Source of the DNA: Taenia hydatigena
Taxonomy: Eukaryota > Platyhelminthes > Cestoda > Cyclophyllidea > Taeniidae
Length of the DNA stretch: 64,000 nt
Reading direction: 5' to 3'
Assembly (NCBI GenBank): GCA_036345935.2
Contig: JADWOT020000006.1
Coordinates: 3,157,690-3,221,689, forward strand
The notes below the pieces were generated by a model that did not search any database, was not told the DNA's origin, and saw nothing but the letters and a program-made list of their open reading frames with translations. Shown in pieces: positions 1 through 10,600 of this stretch (position 1 is its first letter; every line of letters starts with the position of its first letter). The position numbers were made by a program, and so were the translations under genes.

Positions 1-233
1 CAAATCACTACTTTGTGCCGAATCAAAGGCACAACGCGAATAAGATGTGTTTAAATCATGTGATGCGGGCCAAACACTTGCCAAATCCGTAAAGCAAGCA
101 AGGGTTGCGTGTCATGCCGTCGTGGTGAGAATTGTGCGGTAGAGACCTCGTTGTTATGCAAAGGAATTGGCGTTTAAATTGTATCAGGAACAATGCTTTA
201 GTCTGTAATGGAGAAATATCATTAAAAAAACTT

Positions 234-578
234 TTATTGTTGAAAAGTCCAGAATGACTTCACGAAGGCAATTGTGCCCGATTCAGAGTGTAGACTTGGT
301 GACAGCTCTCCGTCCTTCCCATTTGGCTCAATAGCCCCTAGTGCCTTCCGCGCCTTGTGCAGCTTACTGTTCCCATTTAAGTAGTATGTGATCTGCAAAA
401 TCTGTCCATTGGATAAGACTGAATGACATCTGAGGCACACGCCTCGCAGTCTCCACACCGGAGTGCTTTGTCTCGAAAATTTTACTTCCTTCGAAGTGAT
501 TTTGTGCATTTGAAGGGGAAGAGAGCAAAGATTTTTACTTGGGAAACACTGAAACGCACATGAGGTCAGATCAAGCAC
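234..578 (-). CDS. Possible 3'-terminal exon, unidentified
   Basis: An open minus-strand frame (TAA at 234-236) whose stop overlaps an AATAAA signal at 233-238. A TGCGTTTCAG acceptor lies inside the frame near its start, giving about 100 codons from CFPSKNLCSLPLQ to SFWTFQQ. It contains CLRCHSVLSNGQ. I do not recognise a family. It could equally be 3' untranslated sequence of a talin isoform using the 1562-1684 exon, with the AATAAA as its polyadenylation signal. Confidence 0.25.
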   Translation of the reverse strand: MLDLTSCAFQCFPSKNLCSLPLQMHKITSKEVKFSRQSTPVWRLRGVCLRCHSVLSNGQILQITYYLNGNSKLHKARKALGAIEPNGKDGELSPSLHSESGTIAFVKSFWTFQQ

Positions 579-1060
579 TGAAATTTGACATTCTGGCGGA
601 GTTTGGGGTAAAACAGGAATCGCCCACAGGATAGAGCTTGTTTAAGCAGCAAAATTTCACAAAAAATTATGTACTTGAAGATAGCAAATCATTTCCACAT
701 TACGAAAGTTGAAAATTGTATGCCGGAAATGACTTATTAACACTTTAAGTTGCAGTAAAAATGAAAGGAAGCCATTTTTTGGGTATACCTTGTGCCTTGG
801 CAAAGGAGAAAGCAATACTTCCCATTTGAACAGGTTTTTGCACCTCTGGGAAAAAAATCTACTTCAATGAACCACAAAGCTCATCTGATCCTGGTCTAAT
901 CGTCGTGCTCACTCAGCGGACCAATAACAACTCAGGGACCACCTTCCTACTTGTCGCCAATTTCATCCAGTGGTATTAATCATGTCAATTCGAGTAAGCA
1001 AAGGAGTTGTGTTTGTAAAAATAATAAAAAAATGATAGAATCATTGCACTTTAGTAGATG
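579..1060. other. Intergenic or 3' flank, nothing seen
   Basis: No coding exon, RNA gene or repeat recognised. Confidence 0.5.
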
Positions 1061-2010
1061 AGGAGCACTAGGGACGATCCACAAGGAGAGTTTGGCAAAC
1101 GCGTGCGTCACTGTGCCCCTAAATTTTCTCATACCTTCCACCACCTCCTTAATCGTGGCTCATCTAGACATTCACCTTTATAAGAACAATCATTGCCTTA
1201 GCGATTGCAGCTTAGTCCCGGACTCGCGACATGGTCAACATCTCGCCCCTTCCGGTTCATTTGGCAGCATTAGAGACTTCCCAGATGACAGCAATTAATT
1301 AAGACACTTCTAACTTTTTTGGGATTCTTTAACGATATACCTAGAATTCCTTTTCTAATGCCAACGATGAGGGTTCGAATTATAAGGAAGAAGTAAAGAC
1401 TATTCAAATTGCCAATGTTGCTCAGGATTTGGGGCTTAGGAAGCAGCAAGTCTAAGAATACAGGCGTGTGGAGTACGAAGTCAGTGAAACACCGAGATAA
1501 ACCGAAAAGGCTTTACACAGAGCGGAAGGAGGAGAGGAGGAGGGAAGGGTGAGTTTCCACATCAGAATGCCTTTTCGTCATGGTGCCTGTGACGGTAGCT
1601 CGCCTGATTTATCGCCTTCAACCGATTCTGGAGGCGTTTCAATTCTGCCGCCTTGGAGGATGTGCATGCCTTTGTCTTCGTCACCTACAATCAGCAAATC
1701 AACGAAGGTTAATAATCTATTACTTAATGGAATACAGCAGAGGTGACGCGGTTTTGCGATGCTGCTGCAGCAACATGAACGAAAAACGCTTTCGCACAAA
1801 GACACGTGGTTTTGGTGGGAAAAAAAGGGTCGTAAAGCGTCCATCTTGGTAAAATCGTCTATCCAATCTCAGCGATTTATGGGTTGAATGAAAAAATTCT
1901 TAAAGTATACCACTAAGAAAGTGTTGCCGCTCAAGGCCATTAACTTGGACACTGCTCATTGGCTGGTCAGTGCAATGTGTTTGCTCTCCAGTTCATGGCT
2001 AATCAAAAGT
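1061..2010 (+). repeat. Segmental duplicate of the talin 3' block (distal copy)
   Basis: About 0.95 kb directly repeated at 6705-7670. Matching landmarks, in order, are GAGGAGCACTAG..GATCCACA, CTATTCAAATTGCCA, AGAATACAGGCG, the terminal exon, and TCATTGGCT. Divergence is visible throughout, with indels outside the exon. End points are approximate. Confidence 0.75.
1562..1684 (-). CDS. Second copy of the talin terminal exon (alternative or relic)
   Basis: A 123-nt open exon of exactly the same length as the talin last exon, with a GATTGTAG acceptor at 1685-1686 and the same TGA. By hand count 102 of 123 bases and 29 of 40 residues match the 7.3 kb copy, with no indel or stop. The helix core RLQNRLKAINQ is unchanged. 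However, I and M at two hydrophobic positions become T and A, and several acidic residues become basic. It could be an alternative last exon reached by splicing from exon 26 over a 7.3 kb intron, or a young relic. Confidence 0.6.
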   Translation of the reverse strand: MTKTKACTSSKAAELKRLQNRLKAINQASYRHRHHDEKAF

Positions 2011-5000
2011 CCACTTCATTCATTCTTTCCTACTTTTATAGATCATTCCTTTGTTGTTGTTAGGATGCTATTAATCGAGTATGCAAATGTGATGTCTTAC
2101 TGCTCCACAAGTCAACCGCCTTTGCCACTCTAGTCTTGAGGGCATTAAGGAGCCTAATTCTGGGAGGGGATTAATCAGTGGAAGGGTTGAAACTATCATC
2201 TTCTTAAACCATTCCTAAAGCAACAGAATCCTGTTGCGAAATCCACTTCCGTCGACTGTTCCGCCGCTGATAGGCAAACAAGTAAATACAAGTAATGCTC
2301 TTCATACGACTGCCACTTATTTAGTTTTGGTGTCTTTGGTTGGGATGTCTCCTCAATATGCTCTTTCAATGATTAGATAACAATCATTAAGGAAGTTAAA
2401 AATAATTTATTGTTGTTTTTGCATACTACTGATGTGGAAAAGTAGAATATGCAATGCCAAGTACTAGGTGCAAGAAAATTACCACTTTTCTGCGAAATAT
2501 CTAGCAAAAATTTAAGAAACATAAAACTCAAGACCATTTTGAAGATTATCTATTTCTATAAATGCTTTAGCTGAAGTGAATCCTAAGGCAGTGGCCTTAT
2601 GAAGGTATTGGTGGAAACGCCATCATTCTAGAACTCACAGCATAAAAAAATAGTGAGTTATCGAGATAACTTTTGTTTATTGAACTTTCCTCCATAAAAA
2701 AAAAGTTAGTAAGGTAATAATCCTAATTTATAAATAGAAGTTAAACAATGGCGTCTTAAAAGGGACTCCGGCAGCCTCACACTGGTATTGCTGCTCTTAG
2801 AGAAGAGCAACCAATAAGAGGGTTGTAATTATCTCTCCTACCTGAACCCTCCCAAGGTGGGAAAAACGTGCCACAAATTCAACTTTTGCCATATCTCTTG
2901 CCTCTGAAAAGCAAACGAACAGACGCAGCTCTAGCTATCTCTCCTTTCACCTCATCCTCCTTCACCTTCATTTCCTGTCTACTCAATTTCACACGTTGCC
3001 ATACGCCTAAGACCAAGGCAATGAGCACTGGGAGGAACATTACTGGAGGGTGAAAGACGAGGGTGTCGATGAGGTGGCGATTCTCTCCTCCCTGCTGCGC
3101 GGTATGAGGTTCGGCTTACGTTATCTTGTTAAAAGAAGAAATAAAGGTGCTTGCCTCCTGTTCATTAGTCGACCAATTCTGCCTGTCTCTGGAGACAATG
3201 TTTGGTTTGGCACATTCGAGCTGTAGTGATGTTTTTCGATAGCCTCAGAGGCCTATTTTTGGCCTTCGGTAAGGGAACGATTCATTGTGAATAACCATTT
3301 CTCCAAATCACCACACACACACACACACACGAAGCAAGTGTTGCAGTTTCGTGAGGATGAGGTTCAGCGTACCTTCAAAGCGCAGCCTGGATAATGAGTG
3401 GATTGTTTGCGAATGCCTACCAACAACTCTGATCGAGGGCTTAGCGTTTGTTGCAATAAGAGGCACTTCCCATCACAAGTTATCCATTCAGTCAGCCATT
3501 TATGCATTCTGTCAGTCAGTCGGTCATTAAATCCTCCCTTCCCACGCCCTATAGCACCTTTCCATAATCCGAAAACGTACATGAAGGAAGTGAAGAGCCA
3601 ATTGATAGTCGCTGAAGCCTTGCGTGTCTGTCGTCCTCTTGTTAATGTCACACGGCACTTAGAATTGCCTAGCGCGCCTTCAACCACTTTTTCAACCCAC
3701 TTGATGTCGGTGCAAGTCACTTATTCAATCACCTACATGGACCACTAGAACTTCTTTACACTCAAATCCCTGTTTATCTGCAATAATATAAACATGCATT
3801 TCTTCTTTACTGTCAAAGTATGAGGAGAAATTTGTGGATTCGGTGCAACAGCTGGTGACTTATTAGCACCGTGATTAAGTGGTCAGTGCATTCTACCAAC
3901 ACACACCACATCTACTCCAAATGTCACACGAGAAATAAGATGAGAATCCATAAATCCACCAGGTGAAGCCGACACTTCGTGCCGAAAGAAGAGGACAGAG
4001 AGAAGGAAAAAGAGAATGGAGTAAATGACATGCAAAGTTTATACGTACCGAGGTTACATTAATGGGCTCTAGGTGATCTAGCCGTCTCCACAATAAAATC
4101 GGTATTTTAAGGGCAAAAATTAGTCCTCTCCTCTGTAGTCGTCCCACCAATAGCAGTAGAGGGGCTCGAGGCCTCCAGTGCTCAAAACTGAACAAAGTAT
4201 TTCTCTACTACCTTCTTTTCTTTCTCCTCCCTCAAAACAGCCACGACCGGAAAGGGAGTAAAACGTGAAGAAAATAAAGGAAAACACTGCTTTTATCAGC
4301 TTTAGTGGAGGTGTAACATGTTGAGAGCTACTCCGAGGTCTCTACGGAGTAATAAGAAGTTCGAGTAACGAACTAAAAACAGCCGTCTCATTGGGAGTCA
4401 TTTGGATTCGGAGAGAGCCACCACCCAGTAATTCACCAACATTCACATCCAGGGCAAAGCGGGTAAATCATTTGTCTGTCGTGTTTTATTTTTGATTTCT
4501 GCCTAATTAAACTGGCCGCCAGAATGTGGAGTTTGCATAAAAACGTTGTGGTCTGCATTTCAAAAGGAATGTAGCACCGTGCATTGCGGTAACCTGCCCA
4601 CTCATGGGACAAATAGGGCCAAGAGAACCCATCAATTAAAAGTGGGTTTGTGGCCAACATAAAAAATGTGTGTCTAGACTAATGGAGGGAAATTCAAGCC
4701 ACACTGTCAAAGCTCTCAATATTGGTTGCTTCAAAAGACTTGAATTAGTTGTCCCTTTTCGTAGACGAAATTGAACACCTTTTTTGTGGTATTTGATGGC
4801 ATGTGATGCATTTAGAGTCCATGGTATTTGATCCAGCTCAACTATTGAATGGGTTTTTCCCGAAGACCCTTATAAGTAGGAGTAGTGTGGACGAACATAT
4901 GCCACCGACATTCTGGGAGGCTGAAAGGCCAATAGCATGACCCGAAGACCATATCATAGAGCATCCACGGAGGGACTGATTTGCCCGTGTCGTTAAACAC

Positions 5001-5178
5001 GCAGCTAAACAAAGTATTGAATCCGGACATTGTTCCTCTGTCTCTCTGTCTCTCTTTCTCTTCCGGAAGAGAGTGCCCTTTGACGACTCCTTAATTCTAC
5101 TCTCCACGTCGGCCAACACAACGTGGTCGGTATTTAAAAATCCACGCACGAATAGGCAGCTCCAGTCACGGGATTTTC
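2011..5178. other. Stretch between the two talin-end copies
   Basis: Open frames of about 120 codons occur on both strands at 3364-3748 and at 4838-5212, but they show no family motif or good splice sites. A short CA microsatellite is at 3312-3330. Otherwise nothing recognised. Confidence 0.5.
3312..3330. repeat. (CA)n microsatellite
   Basis: About nine and a half perfect CA units. Confidence 0.9.
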
Positions 5179-5826
5179 TTGCCTGTGAGAAGGCAATTGA
5201 TCCCCACACCAATGACGTATCTCAGGAGGACCACAAAAATTCGAGTGTTCATTCTGCATTGCTTGCTGTTGCATAGAAACAGACAAGGCTCCGCAACGGG
5301 GATGCCTTGTATGCCAATCGGTAGTCGTAAGGAAATTGGTCCAAAACCAGGGTTCCATATTCCTTTAAACTTTACTTCACTGACCTTGTCCATTGCTTTG
5401 TCTGGATTTCACTTAGCTAGTGGAGAGATATTGCAGAAGGTGTCGCGTGGACAGCTTCAAGATGGCATTTCCCAAATGAATTTTGCTTTAGCTGTTATTA
5501 GTGTCCTTGCGGAACATGCAACCTCCTCCTACAGATCTTTGTTACAACCGCACTCCTGCGAGCCTTTGCAGATTTCCCCATCCACGATAGATATACCTCT
5601 TGTGTCACGTCAAATTCCAGGTTGGCTGTCCCATTGGATCAGGTATGTTCGTCATACCCACCACCGTATCTTCTCGAGTATTCTTTCAATCTGTGAGAGG
5701 TCAAAGTATCGGCAGAGTGCACATATTCTCAACGCGCTGGAGAGTTATGTAGGCGATGCCACGGTGCGGAAGTACAGCCTGTGGAGAGTCAAGGTTGAAG
5801 CCGCAGTGCGATCAAGATGTGCTTGA
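5179..5826 (+). CDS. Unassigned 215-codon open frame
   Basis: The longest uninterrupted frame outside talin in the left half. The middle (residues about 55-135) is mixed hydrophobic and polar, e.g. LASGEILQKVSRGQLQDGIS. A plausible donor AG|GTATGT sits at 5641, so a real exon could end there. I recognise no domain. An open frame this long is borderline for chance in 64 kb. It lies between the two talin-end duplicates on the opposite strand. Confidence 0.25.
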   Translation: MPVRRQLIPTPMTYLRRTTKIRVFILHCLLLHRNRQGSATGMPCMPIGSRKEIGPKPGFHIPLNFTSLTLSIALSGFHLASGEILQKVSRGQLQDGISQMNFALAVISVLAEHATSSYRSLLQPHSCEPLQISPSTIDIPLVSRQIPGWLSHWIRYVRHTHHRIFSSILSICERSKYRQSAHILNALESYVGDATVRKYSLWRVKVEAAVRSRCA

Positions 5827-6704
5827 TTGACATGGTAACAGACCATGCCTCTGCCAAAGCCATCGAAAGATTGAAAACCAAATTGAGGATCGTACGATTA
5901 CGATGTAAGCTTAAATGGCGGAAAAAGAAGATTACGCTGTTCTCGCGTTGAAAGCCTTTTCCCCTGTGACTCGAGACATGGCGGTGGTTGGACAAAGGCT
6001 TTCCCATCAAATCCACGCATTGAATGATCCCCCAAGATTATTTGTGTTTGTGGAGCTCAGAAAACAAGAAGCATTTTGAAGGTATTTATCCCTGAATCAA
6101 TGTGTCTGCTCAATGATCTCAACATCACAGGGCAACTTCAACTGCAGTTATCCTTCCTTTTGTGTTGTCTCAAATGCTGACTTTTTGCGGTTTACTTCCC
6201 GTTTTTAAGTAGCATTTAAAGCCTCAAACTGGAAAATATCGCCTTTCTAAAACTGGACTTATTTTATGACTTTGTGGACTGGAGTGAAACGAAGCCGGTG
6301 AAGTTTTTTACTTCCAAAATGCTGCATCGAAGAAGGGAGCCGGTATACATTGCTCCCATTTGACAGACTGGCAGATTTGGATTCAGAACAAGGAGAATTG
6401 TCAAGCATCGTTTCTCATCAGAAAATCGGCTCGAAATTAGACAACCATGGTTTTCTCATTTCACATAACTAATTTGTCTCCTCATCGATTTAGGCATAGC
6501 TTTTGTGCTATCGATGGAGGTAGTGGAAGCTCCTTTTGATGCAGTTTCTTGGCCCTTCGAGACAGACCAATGACATCCCCAAACACAACTCCCCTATTGG
6601 TTGTCAAGTTAATCTAGTGACATCATTGATTAAAAGCGGAGTAAGCGGAGGGACCCCATCAGTGAAGGCATGAAAAACATGCCACCGAATCATGGCGCAT
6701 CAGT
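5827..6704. other. Intergenic, nothing seen
   Basis: No coding or RNA feature recognised up to the proximal talin-end duplicate. Confidence 0.5.
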
Positions 6705-7670
6705 GGAGGAAGAGCACTAAGAGCGATTTACAGGCAGAGTTGGGGGAAGTGCGTGTGTCAATCCACCCCATAGATGAGGTCCACAATAACGCCTCGCTCC
6801 TCCCACTTCCTTGCTCATTCTTTAAGCATTAACCAGACATCTCCCTGGGTACGTATGATCGATGCCTTAGCGATAGCATGTTCGTTGCCTCCCAATCTTG
6901 ATTACTAACGAATTCAGGCCAAGCATCCTGACAAAACCACAGCGATATGATGACTTGAACATCCTCAATGCGAATAGAAGAGTGGGAGAGACTTCTGTGA
7001 TTGAACAACTAATTGACGCACTTGATGATATGCGGCATTCTCAAACGAGACTACCTTCTCCCACGCCAGTAAGGAAGGCCAAATAAGGCGACACAGGGCC
7101 CGAATTGTAAGAAAAGAGGAAAGACTATTCAAATTGCCACAATGTCACTCTTGATTTGGGGCATAGGAAGTAGCAAGACTAAGAATACAGGCGCGTGGAG
7201 TAAGAAGTCAGTGGAACACCGAAATAGCCGGAACAGGCCCCGCACAGGACGAAAGGAGGAGAAGAGGACAGGGGGCCTAAAGAATAAGCATCCACGTCAG
7301 AATTCGTTTTCATCGTGGTCCCTGTGACGGTAGCTCTCTTGATTTATCGCCTTCAACCGATTCTGCAGACGCTCCAACTCTGCCATCTTGGAGGCTATGC
7401 TCGCCTTTGTCTCTATCACCTGCAACCAGCAAAGAAACGAAGGTTATCATTATAACGCATGAAGGAGCAAAACAGACCTGCTCTAACGTGGACAATGGAG
7501 GTAACCACTCGAAGGTAGCTAGTTTTGGTGTAAAAGAGTGGCGTGAAGCCTCCATCGTGATGAATTGAATATCCAATCACAGCGTTTTATGGCCTTTAAG
7601 ATTTTAGACTAGTAGGTCACTCACCTGCACGCTCCTCATTGGCTAATCAGTGGGATGTGGAGGTGGGGGT
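6705..7670 (+). repeat. Segmental duplicate of the talin 3' block (proximal copy)
   Basis: Partner of 1061-2010 in direct orientation, containing the talin last exon, its 3' flank and the end of the last intron. No terminal inverted repeats or transposase accompany the copies, so it looks like a local duplication and not a mobile element. Confidence 0.75.
7297..7419 (-). CDS. TLN: Talin terminal exon (dimerisation helix, stop)
   Basis: 40 codons plus TGA (7297-7299), phase 0 after a GTTGCAG acceptor. It reads VIETKASIASKMAELERLQN and continues NRLKAI..SYRHRDHDENEF (the first N overlaps). The heptad pattern I-M-L-L-L-I fits the C-terminal antiparallel dimer helix of talin, which is needed for actin binding. 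It joins exon 26 in frame. Nearly the same exon occurs again at 1562-1684. Confidence 0.9.
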   Translation of the reverse strand: MIETKASIASKMAELERLQNRLKAINQESYRHRDHDENEF

Positions 7671-10600
7671 TGTTTCTCAATTTATGACTTATCAAATGAC
7701 TTGTTTACTTATTTTTCAGCTTTCACATATCAACTCTTAATTAGAAAGACGGTGATTAGCGAACAAACACTTGAAAGTTGGGCCTGAAAAGGTGAAGTCA
7801 TACCGCTCCACGAGTACAGCAAATACGTGGAGGAGCAGACCAACTACCTCCATCGTCTGCTACACCTTTTAAAAGTACGGTTAAAATTCATTCCCTCTGT
7901 GATTAAAAAGCGCTTGGATGAGAGCTGCAAGCCAATCGTGAAGCTGCACTAATGGCCCCATTGAGCAGTTCTGTGTTACCAACTCCTGCAAACTTTAATG
8001 CCTCCTCCGACTTGCAGAGTGATTAATTCAACTCTCTGGCAAAATGGGAATGCTTCGCTGCATTCTCTAATGCCAAGGTGTGGACCAATTTTGCGGTTTC
8101 AGAGATCTCTCTCCTCCCAGCTGTCAAAAACCACTTTTCTCCTGCTTACTCGTTTGTCCCACTTTGCTTAACAAAAAGACTTTAGAAAAATTTCGAAACT
8201 CAAGCAACAACCAACACCAGGGCGGAAAAAAATTGGCTTTTGCTCTCTGTTTATAGCCTATTCGGGCTTTTCAAAACGCTTCAATGGAGAATTCAAATCC
8301 CTTTACCACAAATTAGAACGAGATTTCGAAGGTGCCCCTATGAATTGAGAAAAAGCGCCCTGAAATCTTTCCTGCTGGAAGCCCATAATTCATTATGTCG
8401 CGTCAAATGCCGAAGTACTCAGTCAACAAGGGAGTTGGCTTAACGCAATCAGATTACACAGATCTCAACCAAACCATTTGGGGAGGTGGATCTTCACCAC
8501 AAGTGAGCGATCTCCACGTCAACAAATGCGTGGGCTGTGACCTACAAAACCATTCAATAGCACTTAGTCCTATAGTACCCGATTCAATCTCAATTATGAG
8601 CAAAAAATCGGCAAAAGAAAACCTTTCACGAACCTTCATTTGACTTATAAAGAGCCCATAAACAAGTGGGTGCGACGAATGAGCAGGATCAGAGGATCTT
8701 CAACAAGGTCAAAGGATTGAATACCTAAGACAACCCCCTCCCCCCTATTGCGAAGGAAAAAGAGGCGACTACCATTGACGACACCACCACAATGTGAAGA
8801 AGTAGCAGCAATCCATCCCCTCGTCAAGTATTCCCTTAATAATGTTGGATTCATTCCTTCTCCGCCACTGTAACACTGCTCCACCCTTCGAATCTCGGAC
8901 TTATTTGCAAATTTCCTTCTGATTTCAGACTCGAAAAAATGAAGCACTTCTCACAAACCTCTCTCATAGCCTCCACTGTAGCCTTCCTAGGACCAGAAGG
9001 CTCCAGAGGTTCATTGGGTTCATTCTTGCCCTTCTCCAACTCCGTCAGTTCAATCAGACGTTCGGCATGGCGTCGAACAGCGGAGGCTGCTGCGTTCAAA
9101 CCGCGCATGGAGGCGGAATTGGCGTCTGCCTTGGCAAGGCACGCGAAGATTAACTGACCGGTGTTGGAGACCACAGTACGGGCTGCGGAGACGAGGTCTT
9201 CGGGTGCAAAACGCGGTTTTGTGCCCTCAGCTGATGCGTCACTGGTCTGTACTGCTACCAGCGTCTCCGCAGACTCGACCAGATGGACGGTGGCTGCAGA
9301 AACGTATCTCGCCTGAAGTATGAAAGGCAGTGGGGGATATGGAGGCTCACAGAGCAAGAAGAAATATACCATGAATGGCTGGGGAGAAAGACAGAGGAAG
9401 TAAAAATAGTTTACACATTTTAGCCACATTCGTGAATTTTCTGGTGTGTTTGAAAAAAAAGAACGGGAGGATAAAAAACCGTTAAACTCACAGCAGAAAC
9501 AAGTCCACAGGTCCACTGTGACTCCGCCTCACTCTCGTCCACATTTTCACTGACTGGTTTCAAGCGACCCTGTTTGACCAGTTCGCGTTGTGCCGCAGTG
9601 GCCCAGTGCATGAGACTAGCCGTTCCATGGGCTAAACGCTTGCACGTCGCGAGGATGGCGTCAAGGCCCTCCAGAACATCATTCTCATTATCTTCAGCCA
9701 AATCAGTCGGGAGTTTAGGACTGCGAGGGAACTGTTTCTGAAAGAAAATTATCGACGTTTAAATTTTGCCAGAAGAGATATTTCACACCCAATAGTGAGA
9801 AGGCATGAGATCAAGTGATTCTGCAAAATACACTTCGGGAGGCTGCAATGAACGACTAAGAAAATTCGTACAGTAAGGTAACCAACCAACCAACCTACCC
9901 TTCTTTCATTTTCATACATATAGGAGCTAGAGAATCAGGTGTCGCAGTCAATTCACAAGTTATATGCTAATTTGACAAAGGGCCAGAAGTGTGATAGAAA
10001 GCTAGCCACAGACTTGAAACACAAGGAAAGGGCTCATTTCGCCCCAGATATCAGGGGAAGATCAGATGACGTCTTCCAATTGATCTATAACACCAAAGCG
10101 GTTAAAAAATACATATTTCTCGGATTTAAGAAGTCAAAATATTATTGAAAAGTAGTTGCTCAGGGCACACTGATATCAGTCTCATGCACCATGTAAAACT
10201 AGTTGTCTGTGGCACCGCATTGATGCTTGCCATTGCAGTAGCCTTCAATCTTAGGATTTAGCACTCCTCTCTGATCAGACATTTCTTGAAAGGAAAATTG
10301 CTTCAAACACAATTGCTATTGTTAGTAGCTGGGATGTGCGTCTGGTTGCATCGTGGACAAGGACAATCTAAACTACGCCAAACGGTTTGGGAGATTTTAC
10401 AGTGACAATGGAACGATTGATAACAAAAAGGGTAAAGGGGTTAGACACACCACACTTCACTCAAATGACACACAAAAATTGATTAGTCATGCTGTAGTGA
10501 TTACTCTGCCTCACTTACCACAGGAACAACCGGCTCCTGCATCACAAAAAAGAGTTACACACGATTAAAAAGACACTTCAACACCCTCAGAACAATGAAT

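Noticed and set aside
3364..3748. Overlapping 116- and 118-codon frames on opposite strands
   Set aside because: No recognisable domain; mirror-image open frames commonly arise by chance.
8395..8643. 82-codon plus-strand frame inside the last talin intron
   Set aside because: No motif, splice site or conservation evidence.
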